A DNA stretch of 62,595 nucleotides from NCBI RefSeq assembly GCF_004153225.1, contig NZ_SEMB01000017.1, forward strand, positions 1 through 62,595, in the 5' to 3' direction. Below, one piece after another: positions 49,657-58,562 of this stretch (the first letter of the stretch is position 1; the number at the start of each line of letters is the position of its first letter). The notes under the pieces are model-generated. The model was given only the letters and a program-made list of their open reading frames with translations, was not told the origin of the DNA and did not search any database. The translations under genes and the position numbers were made by a program. Source of the DNA: Sporolactobacillus sp. THM7-7 (GTDB lineage Bacteria > Bacillota > Bacilli > Bacillales > Sporolactobacillaceae).

Positions 49657-50988
49657 TTGCAGAAACTCAACGAACTAACCGATGATTATTCATTGACCAG
49701 AGTCCCTAAAGAAAAAAGGACATCGTTCTGGAGTGTATTCTTTGTACGAATTGGCGCATTGACGGCGCTCTCTCAACTGATACTGGGCGCAGCGCTTGGA
49801 TACGGAATGAGTTTCTGGGATGCTTTTTGGGCAACGATGCTCGGCAGCGTCATCCTTGAAGTAGTCAGTATTTTTATCGGAATTGCCGGAGCCAGAGAAG
49901 GACTGTCCACCAGTCTTCTGACACGGTGGACCGGGTTTGGAAAATATGGATCGGCAATCGTAGGCGCCGTGTTGGCCGTCAGCTGTATCGGGTGGTTCGG
50001 TATACAAAATACGGTTTTCGCTCAGGGGATTTATCGATCCTTGCACGGAGCCATAAGCCTTCCAATTATTATGGCGATTACAGGATTAGCCGTTACTGTA
50101 CTCGTGATCTATGGATTTAAATGGTTGTCCTGGACCGCTTATATAACCGTGCCCGCATTCTTAATCGTTGTCGGATACGGTATTTATCAAGTGCTCAGTC
50201 ATTATTCGATTGATTCTTTAGTTTCCGGTACTCACCCGGGTCCGGCCCTTTCGCTCGGTGCCGCAGCGACGATGGTTGCCGGTGGATTTATGGCAGGTGC
50301 AGTTATTACACCGGATTACACGCGGTTTTGTAAAAACGGAAAACATGTCTTTTGGATGAGCGTCATCAGTATTTTTCTTGGCGAACTGGGTGTCAATATG
50401 ATCGGCGTCCTGATGGCTCATGCCATAAGATCCAATGATGTCGTAACGATTCTGCTGGATACATCAGGCTGGTTAGGGGCAGCCATCGTGATTCTGGCAA
50501 CGGTCAAAATAAATGATTCGAACTTATATTCGTCATCCTTAGGATTTAACAGTTTAATAGAAAGCATCTTTAAAGTGCGCATCAATCGTGGAGTCATGAC
50601 TTTAATTGTCGGCGTTCTTGGAACCATACTCTCAATGGTAGGTATTTTGGATAAGTTTCAAGGATTCCTGATTCTGCTCGGTGTCTGGATACCGCCGATC
50701 GGAGCGATTCTCGTCGTTGACTATTTTATTCTTAAAACAAGCCGACCGTTGCTGGACTTAACGAGACAAAAAGGGGCATTGCCGGATCAAATTGAATCGA
50801 TTAATTATATCGCTCTTCTGGCCTGGGTCGCAGGATTCCTTGCCGGATACTATATTCAGTTCGGTATTCCATCGGTTAATGCCCTTATAGGCAGCGGCGT
50901 TGTCTACTATGCCGGAATGAAAATCAAAAAGTACTTCGAAGTAAGAAACGGGAAGATGGATCATGTGACAAACTATGATGTTCATTAA
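49657..50988 (+). CDS. NCS1-family nucleobase/hydantoin permease
   Basis: A 443-residue, twelve-helix Na+ or H+ symporter of the CodB/Mhp1 family. Typical parts: the unwound helix-1 region LTALSQLILGAALGYGMSFW, GIAGAREGLSTSLLTRWTGFGKYGSA, and GGFMAGAVITPDYTRFCKN with DYTRF, the family hallmark. Members import cytosine, purines, allantoin or hydantoins; Mhp1, the structural prototype, carries 5-substituted hydantoins, which fits the neighbouring racemase and hydantoinases. TTG start. Confidence 0.88.
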   Translation: MQKLNELTDDYSLTRVPKEKRTSFWSVFFVRIGALTALSQLILGAALGYGMSFWDAFWATMLGSVILEVVSIFIGIAGAREGLSTSLLTRWTGFGKYGSAIVGAVLAVSCIGWFGIQNTVFAQGIYRSLHGAISLPIIMAITGLAVTVLVIYGFKWLSWTAYITVPAFLIVVGYGIYQVLSHYSIDSLVSGTHPGPALSLGAAATMVAGGFMAGAVITPDYTRFCKNGKHVFWMSVISIFLGELGVNMIGVLMAHAIRSNDVVTILLDTSGWLGAAIVILATVKINDSNLYSSSLGFNSLIESIFKVRINRGVMTLIVGVLGTILSMVGILDKFQGFLILLGVWIPPIGAILVVDYFILKTSRPLLDLTRQKGALPDQIESINYIALLAWVAGFLAGYYIQFGIPSVNALIGSGVVYYAGMKIKKYFEVRNGKMDHVTNYDVH

Positions 50989-51011
50989 TTTTTATCTGGG
51001 TGGGGACGTAT

Positions 51012-51818
51012 GTGCGATCTTTAAAATTAGCATTAGTGCAATTTGAAAGTCAGCTGCAGGATGTCGCAAAAAATCTCGAGAAAACAATCCGATTTATCGG
51101 ACAGGCAGCTGAAGAAAAAGCAGATATGATTGTTTTTCCCGAACTGTTTCTAACGGGTTACAATCCAGGTTTAGTTGGAAAAGATTTTTTTAAGCAGGCT
51201 GAAAATGTACAGAACAAACAAAGCATCCTGACTGTTTTATCTCAAAAAGCAAAAGAAGCGAATATTCACTTAATTATTCCAATGGCCACTTACAAAGATG
51301 CCCCCGGCGTTATCTATAACAGTAGTGTTGTTATCAATAGAAAGGGAGAAATTTCAGGAGTTTACGATAAAACACATTTGTGGTCTGATGAGCGAGTCTA
51401 TTTCAAAGAAGGCGAGGACTATCCGGTTTTTGAATTGGACCACTGCAAGATCGGCCTTATGATGTGCTATGATGGCGGTTTTCCGGAAGTGTCCAGAATT
51501 CTAGCATTAAAAGGGGCCGAATTGATCATTTGTCCATCCGCTTTCCGCGTGCAGGATAAGGATATGTGGGATATCTATTTCAAGGCGAGGGCGCTGGAAA
51601 ACACGTGCTTTGTTGTCGGGGTGAATCGAGTCGGCACCGAGGAAGATCTGCATATGTTCGGAAACAATAAAGTGGCGAATCCAAGAGGAAGCATTATTTT
51701 GGACGCTCCCGTGGATATCGAAGGCATGCAGATTATTGATATAAATATAGACGAAGTGTTGTTGTACAGAGAAGAAATTCCCTTTCTTCGTGATCGCAAA
51801 CAGGGTTATTCACTTTAA
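51012..51818 (+). CDS. Nitrilase-superfamily amidohydrolase
   Basis: A 268-residue carbon-nitrogen hydrolase with the complete triad: Glu in VFPELFLTGY near residue 39, Lys in VYDKTHLW near 111, and Cys in GLMMCYDGGFPE near 145. Branches of the family hydrolyse N-carbamoyl amino acids or omega-amides. In this context N-decarbamoylation after ring opening is attractive but unproven. The GTG at 51012 is six bases behind GGTGGGG; the frame is open from 51000. It lies 23 bp after the permease gene. Confidence 0.85.
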   Translation: MRSLKLALVQFESQLQDVAKNLEKTIRFIGQAAEEKADMIVFPELFLTGYNPGLVGKDFFKQAENVQNKQSILTVLSQKAKEANIHLIIPMATYKDAPGVIYNSSVVINRKGEISGVYDKTHLWSDERVYFKEGEDYPVFELDHCKIGLMMCYDGGFPEVSRILALKGAELIICPSAFRVQDKDMWDIYFKARALENTCFVVGVNRVGTEEDLHMFGNNKVANPRGSIILDAPVDIEGMQIIDINIDEVLLYREEIPFLRDRKQGYSL

Positions 51819-51854
51819 GGACTAACCTGCTGCAATAAAGAAAAATAAAAAAAA

Positions 51855-51896
51855 GAATCCCTAAAAGACTGATGTAAATGAGCTTTTTGGGATTCC
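51855..51896 (+). terminator. Intercistronic stem-loop after the amidohydrolase gene
   Basis: GAATCCCTAAAAG and CTTTTTGGGATTC form a 12-13-bp near-perfect stem (51855-51895). No T run follows directly, so it may be an attenuator or processing site rather than a full terminator. Confidence 0.5.
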
Positions 51897-51943
51897 CTCT
51901 AACGCTTCGGCCTGTTTTTTTGATTGATGATTTTGAGGAGTAG

Positions 51944-52882
51944 ATGATTATGGTATTCAAACAAACACTGACGGTTCTGGATGTCCTGGATGATCTTCGT
52001 GCCAGCGGAGACAAAGTAAAAGCCCTATTTCGCGCTTTCCCAGATGTGTCTTTTTCGGTTACAAAGGTTACCGGAGAAAAAGGGAGCACAGATTTTGTTA
52101 AAATAGTCATTCCTGGAAAATCAGGAAAAACAAATAATGGAAGTTCACCGACTCTTGGTATTATCGGGAGGCTTGGCGGGGTCGGTGCCCGTCCCAATCG
52201 CATTGGGTTCGTATCCGATGGCGACGGGGCGGCGGCCGCGATTGCTGCTGCACTTAAATTGGCTGATATGCAGCTTAAAGGCGACATATTGAATGGGGAT
52301 GTCATTATTACCACACAAATCTGTCCGACGGCCCCCACCTTGCCGCATAAACCCGTAGATTTTATGGGTTCTCCGGTCGGGACCGCGATCATGAATCAGC
52401 ATGAAGTCTTTCAAGAGATGGATGCGATCCTCTCGATTGATACGACGAAAGGCAACCGTATGGTTAACCACAAAGGGATAGCCATTTCTCCGACAGTCAA
52501 AGAGAGTTATATCCTTCGCGTGAGTGAAGATTTGCTGCGGATTCAGGAAATGACGACAGGTATGCTGCCGGTCACTTTTCCGATTACGATGCAGGACATT
52601 ACGCCATACGGGAACGGTCTCTTCCATCTAAATTCTATTTTAACTCCTAATGTAGCGACATCGGCACCTGTCGTTGGCTTAGCGATTACCACTCAATCGG
52701 TTGTTCCCGGATGTGCAACGGGGGCCAGTCATGAGGAAGATATTGCTGCCGCTGCGCGTTTTTCTGTTGAGGTGGCTAAAGAGTTATCCAACGGGACTTG
52801 TCAATTCTATGATCCCGATGAATTTGAACGGATTCAATCTTTGTACGGCCCAATGACGATCTTGCAAACACAGGGGAAGTAA
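51944..52882 (+). CDS. DUF1177 family protein
   Basis: A 312-residue protein matching the DUF1177 family as I recall it: GRLGGVGARPNRIGFVSDGDGA, TTQICPTAPTLPHKPVDFMGSP, and VVPGCATGASHEEDIAAAARF. The fold may resemble metallopeptidases or amidohydrolases given the conserved Asp, His and Cys residues, but no function is established. ATG at 51944 or 51950 behind GAGGAG. Located between the amidohydrolase and the AroM-like gene in one strand-consistent series. Confidence 0.8.
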   Translation: MIMVFKQTLTVLDVLDDLRASGDKVKALFRAFPDVSFSVTKVTGEKGSTDFVKIVIPGKSGKTNNGSSPTLGIIGRLGGVGARPNRIGFVSDGDGAAAAIAAALKLADMQLKGDILNGDVIITTQICPTAPTLPHKPVDFMGSPVGTAIMNQHEVFQEMDAILSIDTTKGNRMVNHKGIAISPTVKESYILRVSEDLLRIQEMTTGMLPVTFPITMQDITPYGNGLFHLNSILTPNVATSAPVVGLAITTQSVVPGCATGASHEEDIAAAARFSVEVAKELSNGTCQFYDPDEFERIQSLYGPMTILQTQGK

Positions 52883-52927
52883 ATTCTTTTAAGCTGAAAG
52901 AATGATATGAGTGATGGAGAGGATGAC

Positions 52928-53605
52928 ATGGATACGTTAGGGGTTTTAACCATTGGTCAGGCACCGCGCCAAGATGTCGCTCCAATCCTTGAGAAGCACA
53001 TGCAAATGGATGTTGCACTGTTGCAAATGGGAGCTCTGGATGGCCTGACAAAAGAATATATTGATAAAAACCTGTCCCCAAATGAGATCGATGATGGCTA
53101 TATTCTGACATCTCGTCTTGCAAGTGGTGAAAGTGTGCGTATGCTGCGTCAGAAACTCCAGCCTCTTCTGCAGAAACGTATTAATGACATGGAAGAGCGG
53201 GGAATAAAGCAGATTCTGCTTCTGTGTACCGGTGTATTTCCAGAATTAAGCACAACAAAAGCCCATCTGATTGAACCGGATCTTGTGATCCCGCCCGCAG
53301 TAAAGTTGATGATTGGACAGAAAAGACTCGGTGTCATCGTACCGCTTAAAGAACAGATGGAAAGTATGGATGATAAATTTAATCGTGTCGGATTAGATCC
53401 TGTTTTTGCTCACGCCTCACCTTATGAAGACGGATCGGAACCTTTCAGGAAAGCGGCCAGCCAATTGAAGGACAAGGTGGAGTATATACTGTTAGACTGT
53501 ATGGGCTATAACGAAGAAATCAGAGACTTAGTGAAAAAATACTCGGGGATCCCGACGATTTTATCGAATGCCTTAATGGCAAAAATAGTTTCAGAGTTTG
53601 TATAA
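52928..53605 (+). CDS. AroM family protein
   Basis: A 225-residue protein with the AroM signature LGVLTIGQAPRQDVAPIL at the start and LLCTGVFPEL near residue 100. AroM proteins belong to the Asp/Glu racemase-like fold; Cys residues in LLCTG and LDCMGY sit where racemases have catalytic thiols. No defined reaction is known to me. The ATG at 52928 follows GATGGAGAGGA. It is the second racemase-fold protein in this cluster. Confidence 0.78.
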   Translation: MDTLGVLTIGQAPRQDVAPILEKHMQMDVALLQMGALDGLTKEYIDKNLSPNEIDDGYILTSRLASGESVRMLRQKLQPLLQKRINDMEERGIKQILLLCTGVFPELSTTKAHLIEPDLVIPPAVKLMIGQKRLGVIVPLKEQMESMDDKFNRVGLDPVFAHASPYEDGSEPFRKAASQLKDKVEYILLDCMGYNEEIRDLVKKYSGIPTILSNALMAKIVSEFV

Positions 53606-53654
53606 AATGGAGGATACGGCTAAAGTAGAAAAAAACACTAAGGGATGAAAAAGC

Positions 53655-54605
53655 ATGAGTCAAGAACTGATCGGTACATGCCGCAGTCTTTTAATCAAAT
53701 GTCTGAATCTGAAAGCCGGTGAGACCTTTCTTGTTGTTACCGACGACGTAAAAAAGGATATGGCGGATTCGCTTTATGAGGCAGGCCAGGACATCGGAGC
53801 GGAAGCGATGTTGCTCCTTATGAAAAAAAGAAAAAAATCGGGAGAAGAACCGCCGTCCGCTATCGCAGCCGCGCTGAAGCAAGCAGATGCCGCTGTCTGT
53901 ATTACCGAGTGTTCCATGTCGCATACGAAAGCCCGGAAAAATGCGGCAGCGCAAGGAACGAGAATCGCGACAATGCCCGGCATCACTCGAGACATGTTTT
54001 TGGAAGGTGCGATTACTGCCGATTATCAAGAGGTCGAGGAACTGACGAAACGAGTCACGAATTTATTGAGTCGGGGAGAGTCAGTCACTATTGAAAAGGA
54101 AGGGTATCGATTTTCGTTTTCTATTGATGGAAGAAAGGGGGTGCCAAGTACAGGGGTTTATATCCACCCAGGTGACTCTGGCAACCTTCCTTCCGGAGAA
54201 GCCTATATCGCTCCGGTCGAAGGTACAGCAAACGGTCAGCTTTTCATTGATGGCTCAGCCGTAGGCATTGGAAAACTGTCCTCAAATATGATCCTGACGG
54301 TTGAAGAGGGAAAGCTGGTTCAGGCAGTTGGCGACGACGCGGATACTTTTTTATCCTTGTTAGGCAATGGTACGGGCCGTCTCGTTGGCGAATTTGGTAT
54401 TGGCACCAATAAAAGCGCGAGGATTACTGGCAATGTACTGGAAGATGAGAAAGTATATGGTACGGCTCATGTCGCTTTTGGCAGCAATCTGACTTTTGGT
54501 GGAACGATAGAAGCCGGTGTCCATTTGGACGGAGTATTCAAGGAACCGACCATTTATATTGATGATCGGCTTGTGATGGAAAACGGGAAACTGACTATAT
54601 TCTAA
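53655..54605 (+). CDS. M29-like aminopeptidase
   Basis: A 316-residue protein resembling thermophilic aminopeptidase T (family M29) but shorter. The predicted metal ligands are all present in order: Glu in GEFGIGTN, Glu in LEDEK, His in GTAHVAFG, and His/Asp in GVHLDG. It would hydrolyse an N-terminal amino acid or an amide in a small catabolic intermediate. ATG behind GGGATG, 50 bp after the AroM-like gene. Confidence 0.78.
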   Translation: MSQELIGTCRSLLIKCLNLKAGETFLVVTDDVKKDMADSLYEAGQDIGAEAMLLLMKKRKKSGEEPPSAIAAALKQADAAVCITECSMSHTKARKNAAAQGTRIATMPGITRDMFLEGAITADYQEVEELTKRVTNLLSRGESVTIEKEGYRFSFSIDGRKGVPSTGVYIHPGDSGNLPSGEAYIAPVEGTANGQLFIDGSAVGIGKLSSNMILTVEEGKLVQAVGDDADTFLSLLGNGTGRLVGEFGIGTNKSARITGNVLEDEKVYGTAHVAFGSNLTFGGTIEAGVHLDGVFKEPTIYIDDRLVMENGKLTIF

Positions 54606-54623
54606 GTAAGGATTGGAGGATAC

Positions 54624-55715
54624 ATGATGCGTGAGATCGGCAGACAGGAAATCGAAGATATTGCGATGGGGGCTACGGTCCTGGGAACCGGCGGAGGAGG
54701 CGACCCCTATATTGGAAAGCTGATGGCCCTGCAAGCCGTTGAAGAATTCGGCCCCATTCAGGTCATCTCCGCAGATGAACTGGATGACGACGCTTTAGTT
54801 GTCCCATGCGGGATGCAGGGGGCGCCTACAGTACTTATTGAAAAGCCGCCGTCCGGAAAAGAAATGTTTGCTTCCTTCGAGACCATTGAAAGTTTTCTAG
54901 GTAAAAAAGTGAGTGCCGTCATGCCTTTTGAGGTTGGCGGAGTCAATTCAATGCTGCCTCTTGTCCTGGCGGCAAGCATGAGGCTCCCGGTCGTTGACGC
55001 AGACGGTATGGGAAGAGCTTTCCCGGAAGTTCAAATGGAGGTCTTTTCTCTCAATGGCGTCTCTGCATCTCCAATGGTCGTTTCTGATGAAAAGGGAAAT
55101 ACGGCATTGTTTCAAGCGATCGATAATGTATGGGCCGAACGATTGTCAAGAAAGGCAACCATTCAAATGGGAGCTTCGGCAATGATTGCCTGTTATATAA
55201 TGAACGGATCAGAAGTCAAAACGAGTTCCCTTCATCATACATTGACTTTCGCGGAAGAAATCGGCCGTTCGATACGGATTGCAAAAACCAATAATGAAGA
55301 CGCGGTTAAAAAAGTGCTTGAAGTAACAAGGGGATTTGAATTATTCAGGGGCAAGGTTATTGACATTAACCGGAAAACCGATGGCGGATTCGCTAAAGGT
55401 GTGGCGACAATTGAGGGAGTCGATCCATTTACTGAAGAGACATTAACGATCAATTTTCAAAATGAACTATTGCTGGCCAAGTCCGGGGGCAGGGTATTGT
55501 GTATGACACCGGATCTCATTTCCGTCCTGGATATGGAAACCGGCCGGCCGATAACCACTGAAGGATTGCGATACGGGTCGCGCTGCGTCGTGATCGGCAT
55601 TCCCTGCAACGAACAGTGGCGCACTGAAAAAGGCATCGCCACTGCCGGTCCGGGCTATTTCGGTTATGATGCAGACTACGTTCCTGTAGAAAATCTGATC
55701 CGGGGTGGTGAATGA
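54624..55715 (+). CDS. DUF917 family protein (thiohydantoin desulfurase-like)
   Basis: A 363-residue protein with the N-terminal signature IAMGATVLGTGGGGDPYIGKL, MPFEVGGVNSMLPL, and VDADGMGRAFPEVQM. These mark DUF917, a family annotated in domain databases as S-methyl-thiohydantoin desulfurase and often next to hydantoinase A genes. It overlaps nothing and is separated from the next gene by one base, so a complex or linked step with that protein is likely. ATG behind GGATTGGAGGA. Confidence 0.82.
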   Translation: MMREIGRQEIEDIAMGATVLGTGGGGDPYIGKLMALQAVEEFGPIQVISADELDDDALVVPCGMQGAPTVLIEKPPSGKEMFASFETIESFLGKKVSAVMPFEVGGVNSMLPLVLAASMRLPVVDADGMGRAFPEVQMEVFSLNGVSASPMVVSDEKGNTALFQAIDNVWAERLSRKATIQMGASAMIACYIMNGSEVKTSSLHHTLTFAEEIGRSIRIAKTNNEDAVKKVLEVTRGFELFRGKVIDINRKTDGGFAKGVATIEGVDPFTEETLTINFQNELLLAKSGGRVLCMTPDLISVLDMETGRPITTEGLRYGSRCVVIGIPCNEQWRTEKGIATAGPGYFGYDADYVPVENLIRGGE

Positions 55716-55716
55716 T

Positions 55717-57282
55717 ATGAGCGTTTACAGAATTGGAATCGATGTCGGGGGAACGAATACAGACGCCGTCATTTTGGACCAGAATTACCAAGTGATTGAA
55801 AGAACGAAATCGCCGACCACTGAAGATGTCAGTTCAGGTATTTACAACGCGATGCGGGATGTATTGCGCCAATCGAATATTCCTGCTTCTCAGATCAAAT
55901 ATGCCATGCTCGGAACGACGCACTGTACCAATGCGATCGTCGAGCGAAAAAGACTGAACGCTATTGCCGTGATCCGCATCGGCGCACCGGCCACACTTTC
56001 TGTCAAACCATTTATTGATGTGCCGAAAGATTTAAGTGAGAAACTAGGCAGGTATGTGTATTTAATCCAAGGCGGACACGAGTTCGACGGACGGGAAATT
56101 TTTCCGCTGGATGAAGATGAACTGTACAAAACTGCCCATCAATTGAAGGGATTCGTTGATTCCGTCGCTGTCACTTCTGTTTTTTCACCGGTTTCCGACG
56201 AACATGAAAAACGTGCACGGGAAATATTAAAAGAAGTGATGGGCGACAACCTGGCTGTTTCCATCTCTTCTGAAATAGGAAGCGTCGGTCTTCTGGAAAG
56301 AGAAAATGCGACGATTTTAAATGCCGCACTCGTGAAAGTGGCCAAAACGACCGTAAACGGATTTGTCTCCGCACTGGAAAAAGAAGACATCGACGCAGAA
56401 GTCTTTTTAGGGCAAAACGATGGAACACTGATGTCCGTTGATTATGCGGTGAGATTTCCGATCCTGACCATCGCCTGCGGACCGACCAACAGCCTGCGCG
56501 GCGCATCTTATCTGGCCGGGTATTCGGATTGCATCGTCATTGATGTCGGCGGGACGACCACGGATATCGGTGTGCTGAACGGATCTTTTCCGAGAGAATC
56601 ATCACTTGCTGTTGAGATCGGCGGTGTCCGGACAAACTTTAGAATGCCGGATTTAGTATCTGTCGGCATCGGCGGAGGGACGGTTATTAAAGTTCATGAA
56701 AATAATAAATTTACAATCGGGCCTGAAAGTGTAGGGTATCGGCTGCCTGAGAAGGCACTCGTTTTTGGCGGGGACACGTTAACGGCGACAGATCTGGCTG
56801 TGGCGCTGGGAAAAGCCGAAATTGGTGATCCGTCCAAAGTGGCACACCTGGACCGGGACTTGTTAAAAAAGATTTATGAAACGATGATTAGTCATGTCGA
56901 AGCAGCCGTCGATCGGATGAAGACCAGTCCGGAACCCGTTCCGGTTGTCCTGGTCGGAGGGGGAAGTGTGCTCATTCCGAACGAATTAAAAGGGGCTTCC
57001 GAAGTCATCCGGCCCAAAAATTATGGCGTTGCTAACGCGATCGGCGCTGCCATCTCGCAAATCAGCGGTCAGATTGAAAAGATTTTTTTATTGGACGAAT
57101 TGGGCCGGGAAAAGACAATGGAGCTGGCAAAAAAATCAGCTGTTGAAAAAGCGATTAAGGCGGGGGCGGACCCGGATCGCTGCGGCATTGTCGATATTGA
57201 AGATATTCCTCTGTCCTACATTCCCGGCAATGCGACCAGAATCAGAGTCAAGGCGGCGGGGCCATTGGCATTAGAAAGGTGA
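55717..57282 (+). CDS. Hydantoinase/oxoprolinase A-type protein, short form
   Basis: A 521-residue actin-fold ATPase of the HyuA family: RIGIDVGGTNTDAVILD at the N-terminus (phosphate loop), TTHCTNAIVERKRLN, then CIVIDVGGTTTDIGVLNG, VSVGIGGGTVIKV and late LVGGGSVLIPNEL. It is about 160 residues shorter than the full HyuA at 58563, with the C-terminal domain missing, as in proteins paired with DUF917. Likely an ATP-dependent ring-opening enzyme for a hydantoin-like lactam. ATG behind GGGGTGGTGA. Confidence 0.85.
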   Translation: MSVYRIGIDVGGTNTDAVILDQNYQVIERTKSPTTEDVSSGIYNAMRDVLRQSNIPASQIKYAMLGTTHCTNAIVERKRLNAIAVIRIGAPATLSVKPFIDVPKDLSEKLGRYVYLIQGGHEFDGREIFPLDEDELYKTAHQLKGFVDSVAVTSVFSPVSDEHEKRAREILKEVMGDNLAVSISSEIGSVGLLERENATILNAALVKVAKTTVNGFVSALEKEDIDAEVFLGQNDGTLMSVDYAVRFPILTIACGPTNSLRGASYLAGYSDCIVIDVGGTTTDIGVLNGSFPRESSLAVEIGGVRTNFRMPDLVSVGIGGGTVIKVHENNKFTIGPESVGYRLPEKALVFGGDTLTATDLAVALGKAEIGDPSKVAHLDRDLLKKIYETMISHVEAAVDRMKTSPEPVPVVLVGGGSVLIPNELKGASEVIRPKNYGVANAIGAAISQISGQIEKIFLLDELGREKTMELAKKSAVEKAIKAGADPDRCGIVDIEDIPLSYIPGNATRIRVKAAGPLALER

Positions 57283-57364
57283 TCATTTTGTCCAGAAATG
57301 CTTTCATTAGTTAATTTCCTCGAAGAGAACTTGACAAGGTTAATAAAAAACGTTTAGAACGATT

Positions 57365-57410
57365 AAGCCAGGCAGATGCCCAAAGAGTGGGATCTTCCTG
57401 GCTTTGTTTT
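57365..57410 (+). terminator. Terminator closing the DUF917/hydantoinase series
   Basis: AAGCCAGG and CCTGGCTT (57365-57372, 57397-57404) with inner AGAT/ATCT and CCC/GGG pairs, followed by GTTTTT. It begins with AAGCCAGGCAGAT, nearly the same as the terminator at 58372. Confidence 0.85.
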
Positions 57411-57477
57411 TCGTAAAAAAAGAATAAAAGAAGAAGACCTGCTATAATTGATCTAGCGGCACGATGGGAGTGAGTCT

Positions 57478-57888
57478 ATGCACAAAAAGATGTGTTCAAT
57501 CATCGTAGATGTTTTAACGAAAAAATTAGAGCCTTCGTTTATTATTTTATTTGGATCATATGCCAAGCATACAACGCATGACGAGAGCGATGTAGATATC
57601 GCTTTTTACACGAAACAGAAACATAAAGTCACTCGATATGAAGTCTTTATCGTCGCGCAGGAGCTCGCATCGGCTTTAAAAAAAGAAGTCGATTTAGTCA
57701 ATATTGCGGAAGCGTCTACTGTATTTCAGGCGCAGATATATTCGACTGGGAAAGTGATTTTTTCCAAAGATAATAATCTTCGTATGCGTTTACACACGCA
57801 AGCATTCAGTATGTATGCAAAATTGAATGAAGAAAGACAACCGATCCTGCAAAAAATAGATGAAAGCGGGTCTATTTATGAAAAATGA
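57478..57888 (+). CDS. mntA: MntA-type nucleotidyltransferase antitoxin
   Basis: A 136-residue minimal nucleotidyltransferase with the motif GSYAKHTTHDESDVDI (GSx10DxD) near residues 27-42 and a later Asp in KKEVDLV. In MntA-HepT systems it AMPylates the HepT toxin on tyrosine and neutralises it. ATG behind TGGGAGTGAG. The coding sequence overlaps hepT by 11 bp, the usual order antitoxin-toxin. It is AT-richer than the flanking catabolic genes. Confidence 0.87.
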   Translation: MHKKMCSIIVDVLTKKLEPSFIILFGSYAKHTTHDESDVDIAFYTKQKHKVTRYEVFIVAQELASALKKEVDLVNIAEASTVFQAQIYSTGKVIFSKDNNLRMRLHTQAFSMYAKLNEERQPILQKIDESGSIYEK

Positions 57889-58282
57889 TGTCATATTGAA
57901 TAAAATAAGTGTCATTGAAAGATGTAAGAAACGTATTTTGGACGTATATCAGCACTGCCCTGAAAACTTGAAAGATTATACGAAACAGGATTCGATTGTA
58001 TTAAATTTACAAAGAGCTTGTGAAGCGTGTATCGATTTGGCCATGCATATTGTTGCCGAAGAAAAATTGGGCCTCCCGCAAACCAGTCGAGACGCTTTCG
58101 ATATGCTGCAATCCAAATCGATCATTACAGAAAAAACAGCACACCGAATGAAAGCGATGGTTGGTTTTAGAAACATTGCTGTCCATGATTATCAAACGAT
58201 TAATCAAGACATTCTTCAACAAATCCTCGATAAACATCTGAATGATTTTACGGAATATACAACACGTATTCTTAAATACTGA
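57878..58282 (+). CDS. hepT: HepT-type HEPN ribonuclease toxin
   Basis: A 134-residue all-helical HEPN protein carrying the RNase motif Rx4HxY as RNIAVHDY near residues 99-106. The tyrosine is the residue AMPylated by MntA in characterised pairs. The ATG at 57878 lies within the end of mntA, allowing translational coupling. Function: growth-inhibiting RNA cleavage, probably in phage defence or plasmid-like stabilisation. Both genes lie between two similar terminators. Confidence 0.87.
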   Translation: MKNDVILNKISVIERCKKRILDVYQHCPENLKDYTKQDSIVLNLQRACEACIDLAMHIVAEEKLGLPQTSRDAFDMLQSKSIITEKTAHRMKAMVGFRNIAVHDYQTINQDILQQILDKHLNDFTEYTTRILKY

Positions 58283-58371
58283 AAAAGCCGAACGTTTACT
58301 AAAGACTTTATGAGTGGATAAAATGGGTAAAACAGTTGGAAAACCCCGGAACTTAAATATAGCCACAGTTG

Positions 58372-58412
58372 AGCCAGGCAGATATCCTAAGCGATATCTG
58401 TCTGGCTTTTTT
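58372..58412 (+). terminator. Terminator after hepT
   Basis: AGCCAGGCAGATATC pairs with GATATCTGTCTGGCT (58372-58386, 58393-58407; one G-T pair), followed by T6. Excellent intrinsic terminator. Confidence 0.92.
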
Positions 58413-58562
58413 GAATCGATGAACAAAAATATTAATTCGATATTAATATTGAATTCTTTTAGTAAATTGTCTATAATTTATTTATTATAAATAAGAACCA
58501 TTGTTTCTATTATAGGTACAAAAACATTGATGTTCTTAATGACAAATAAAAAGGTGAGAAAA

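Noticed and set aside
51855-51896. Strong terminator splitting the hydantoin-like cluster
   Set aside because: The stem lacks a following T run, and the genes on both sides keep orientation and function; it was kept only as a possible attenuator.
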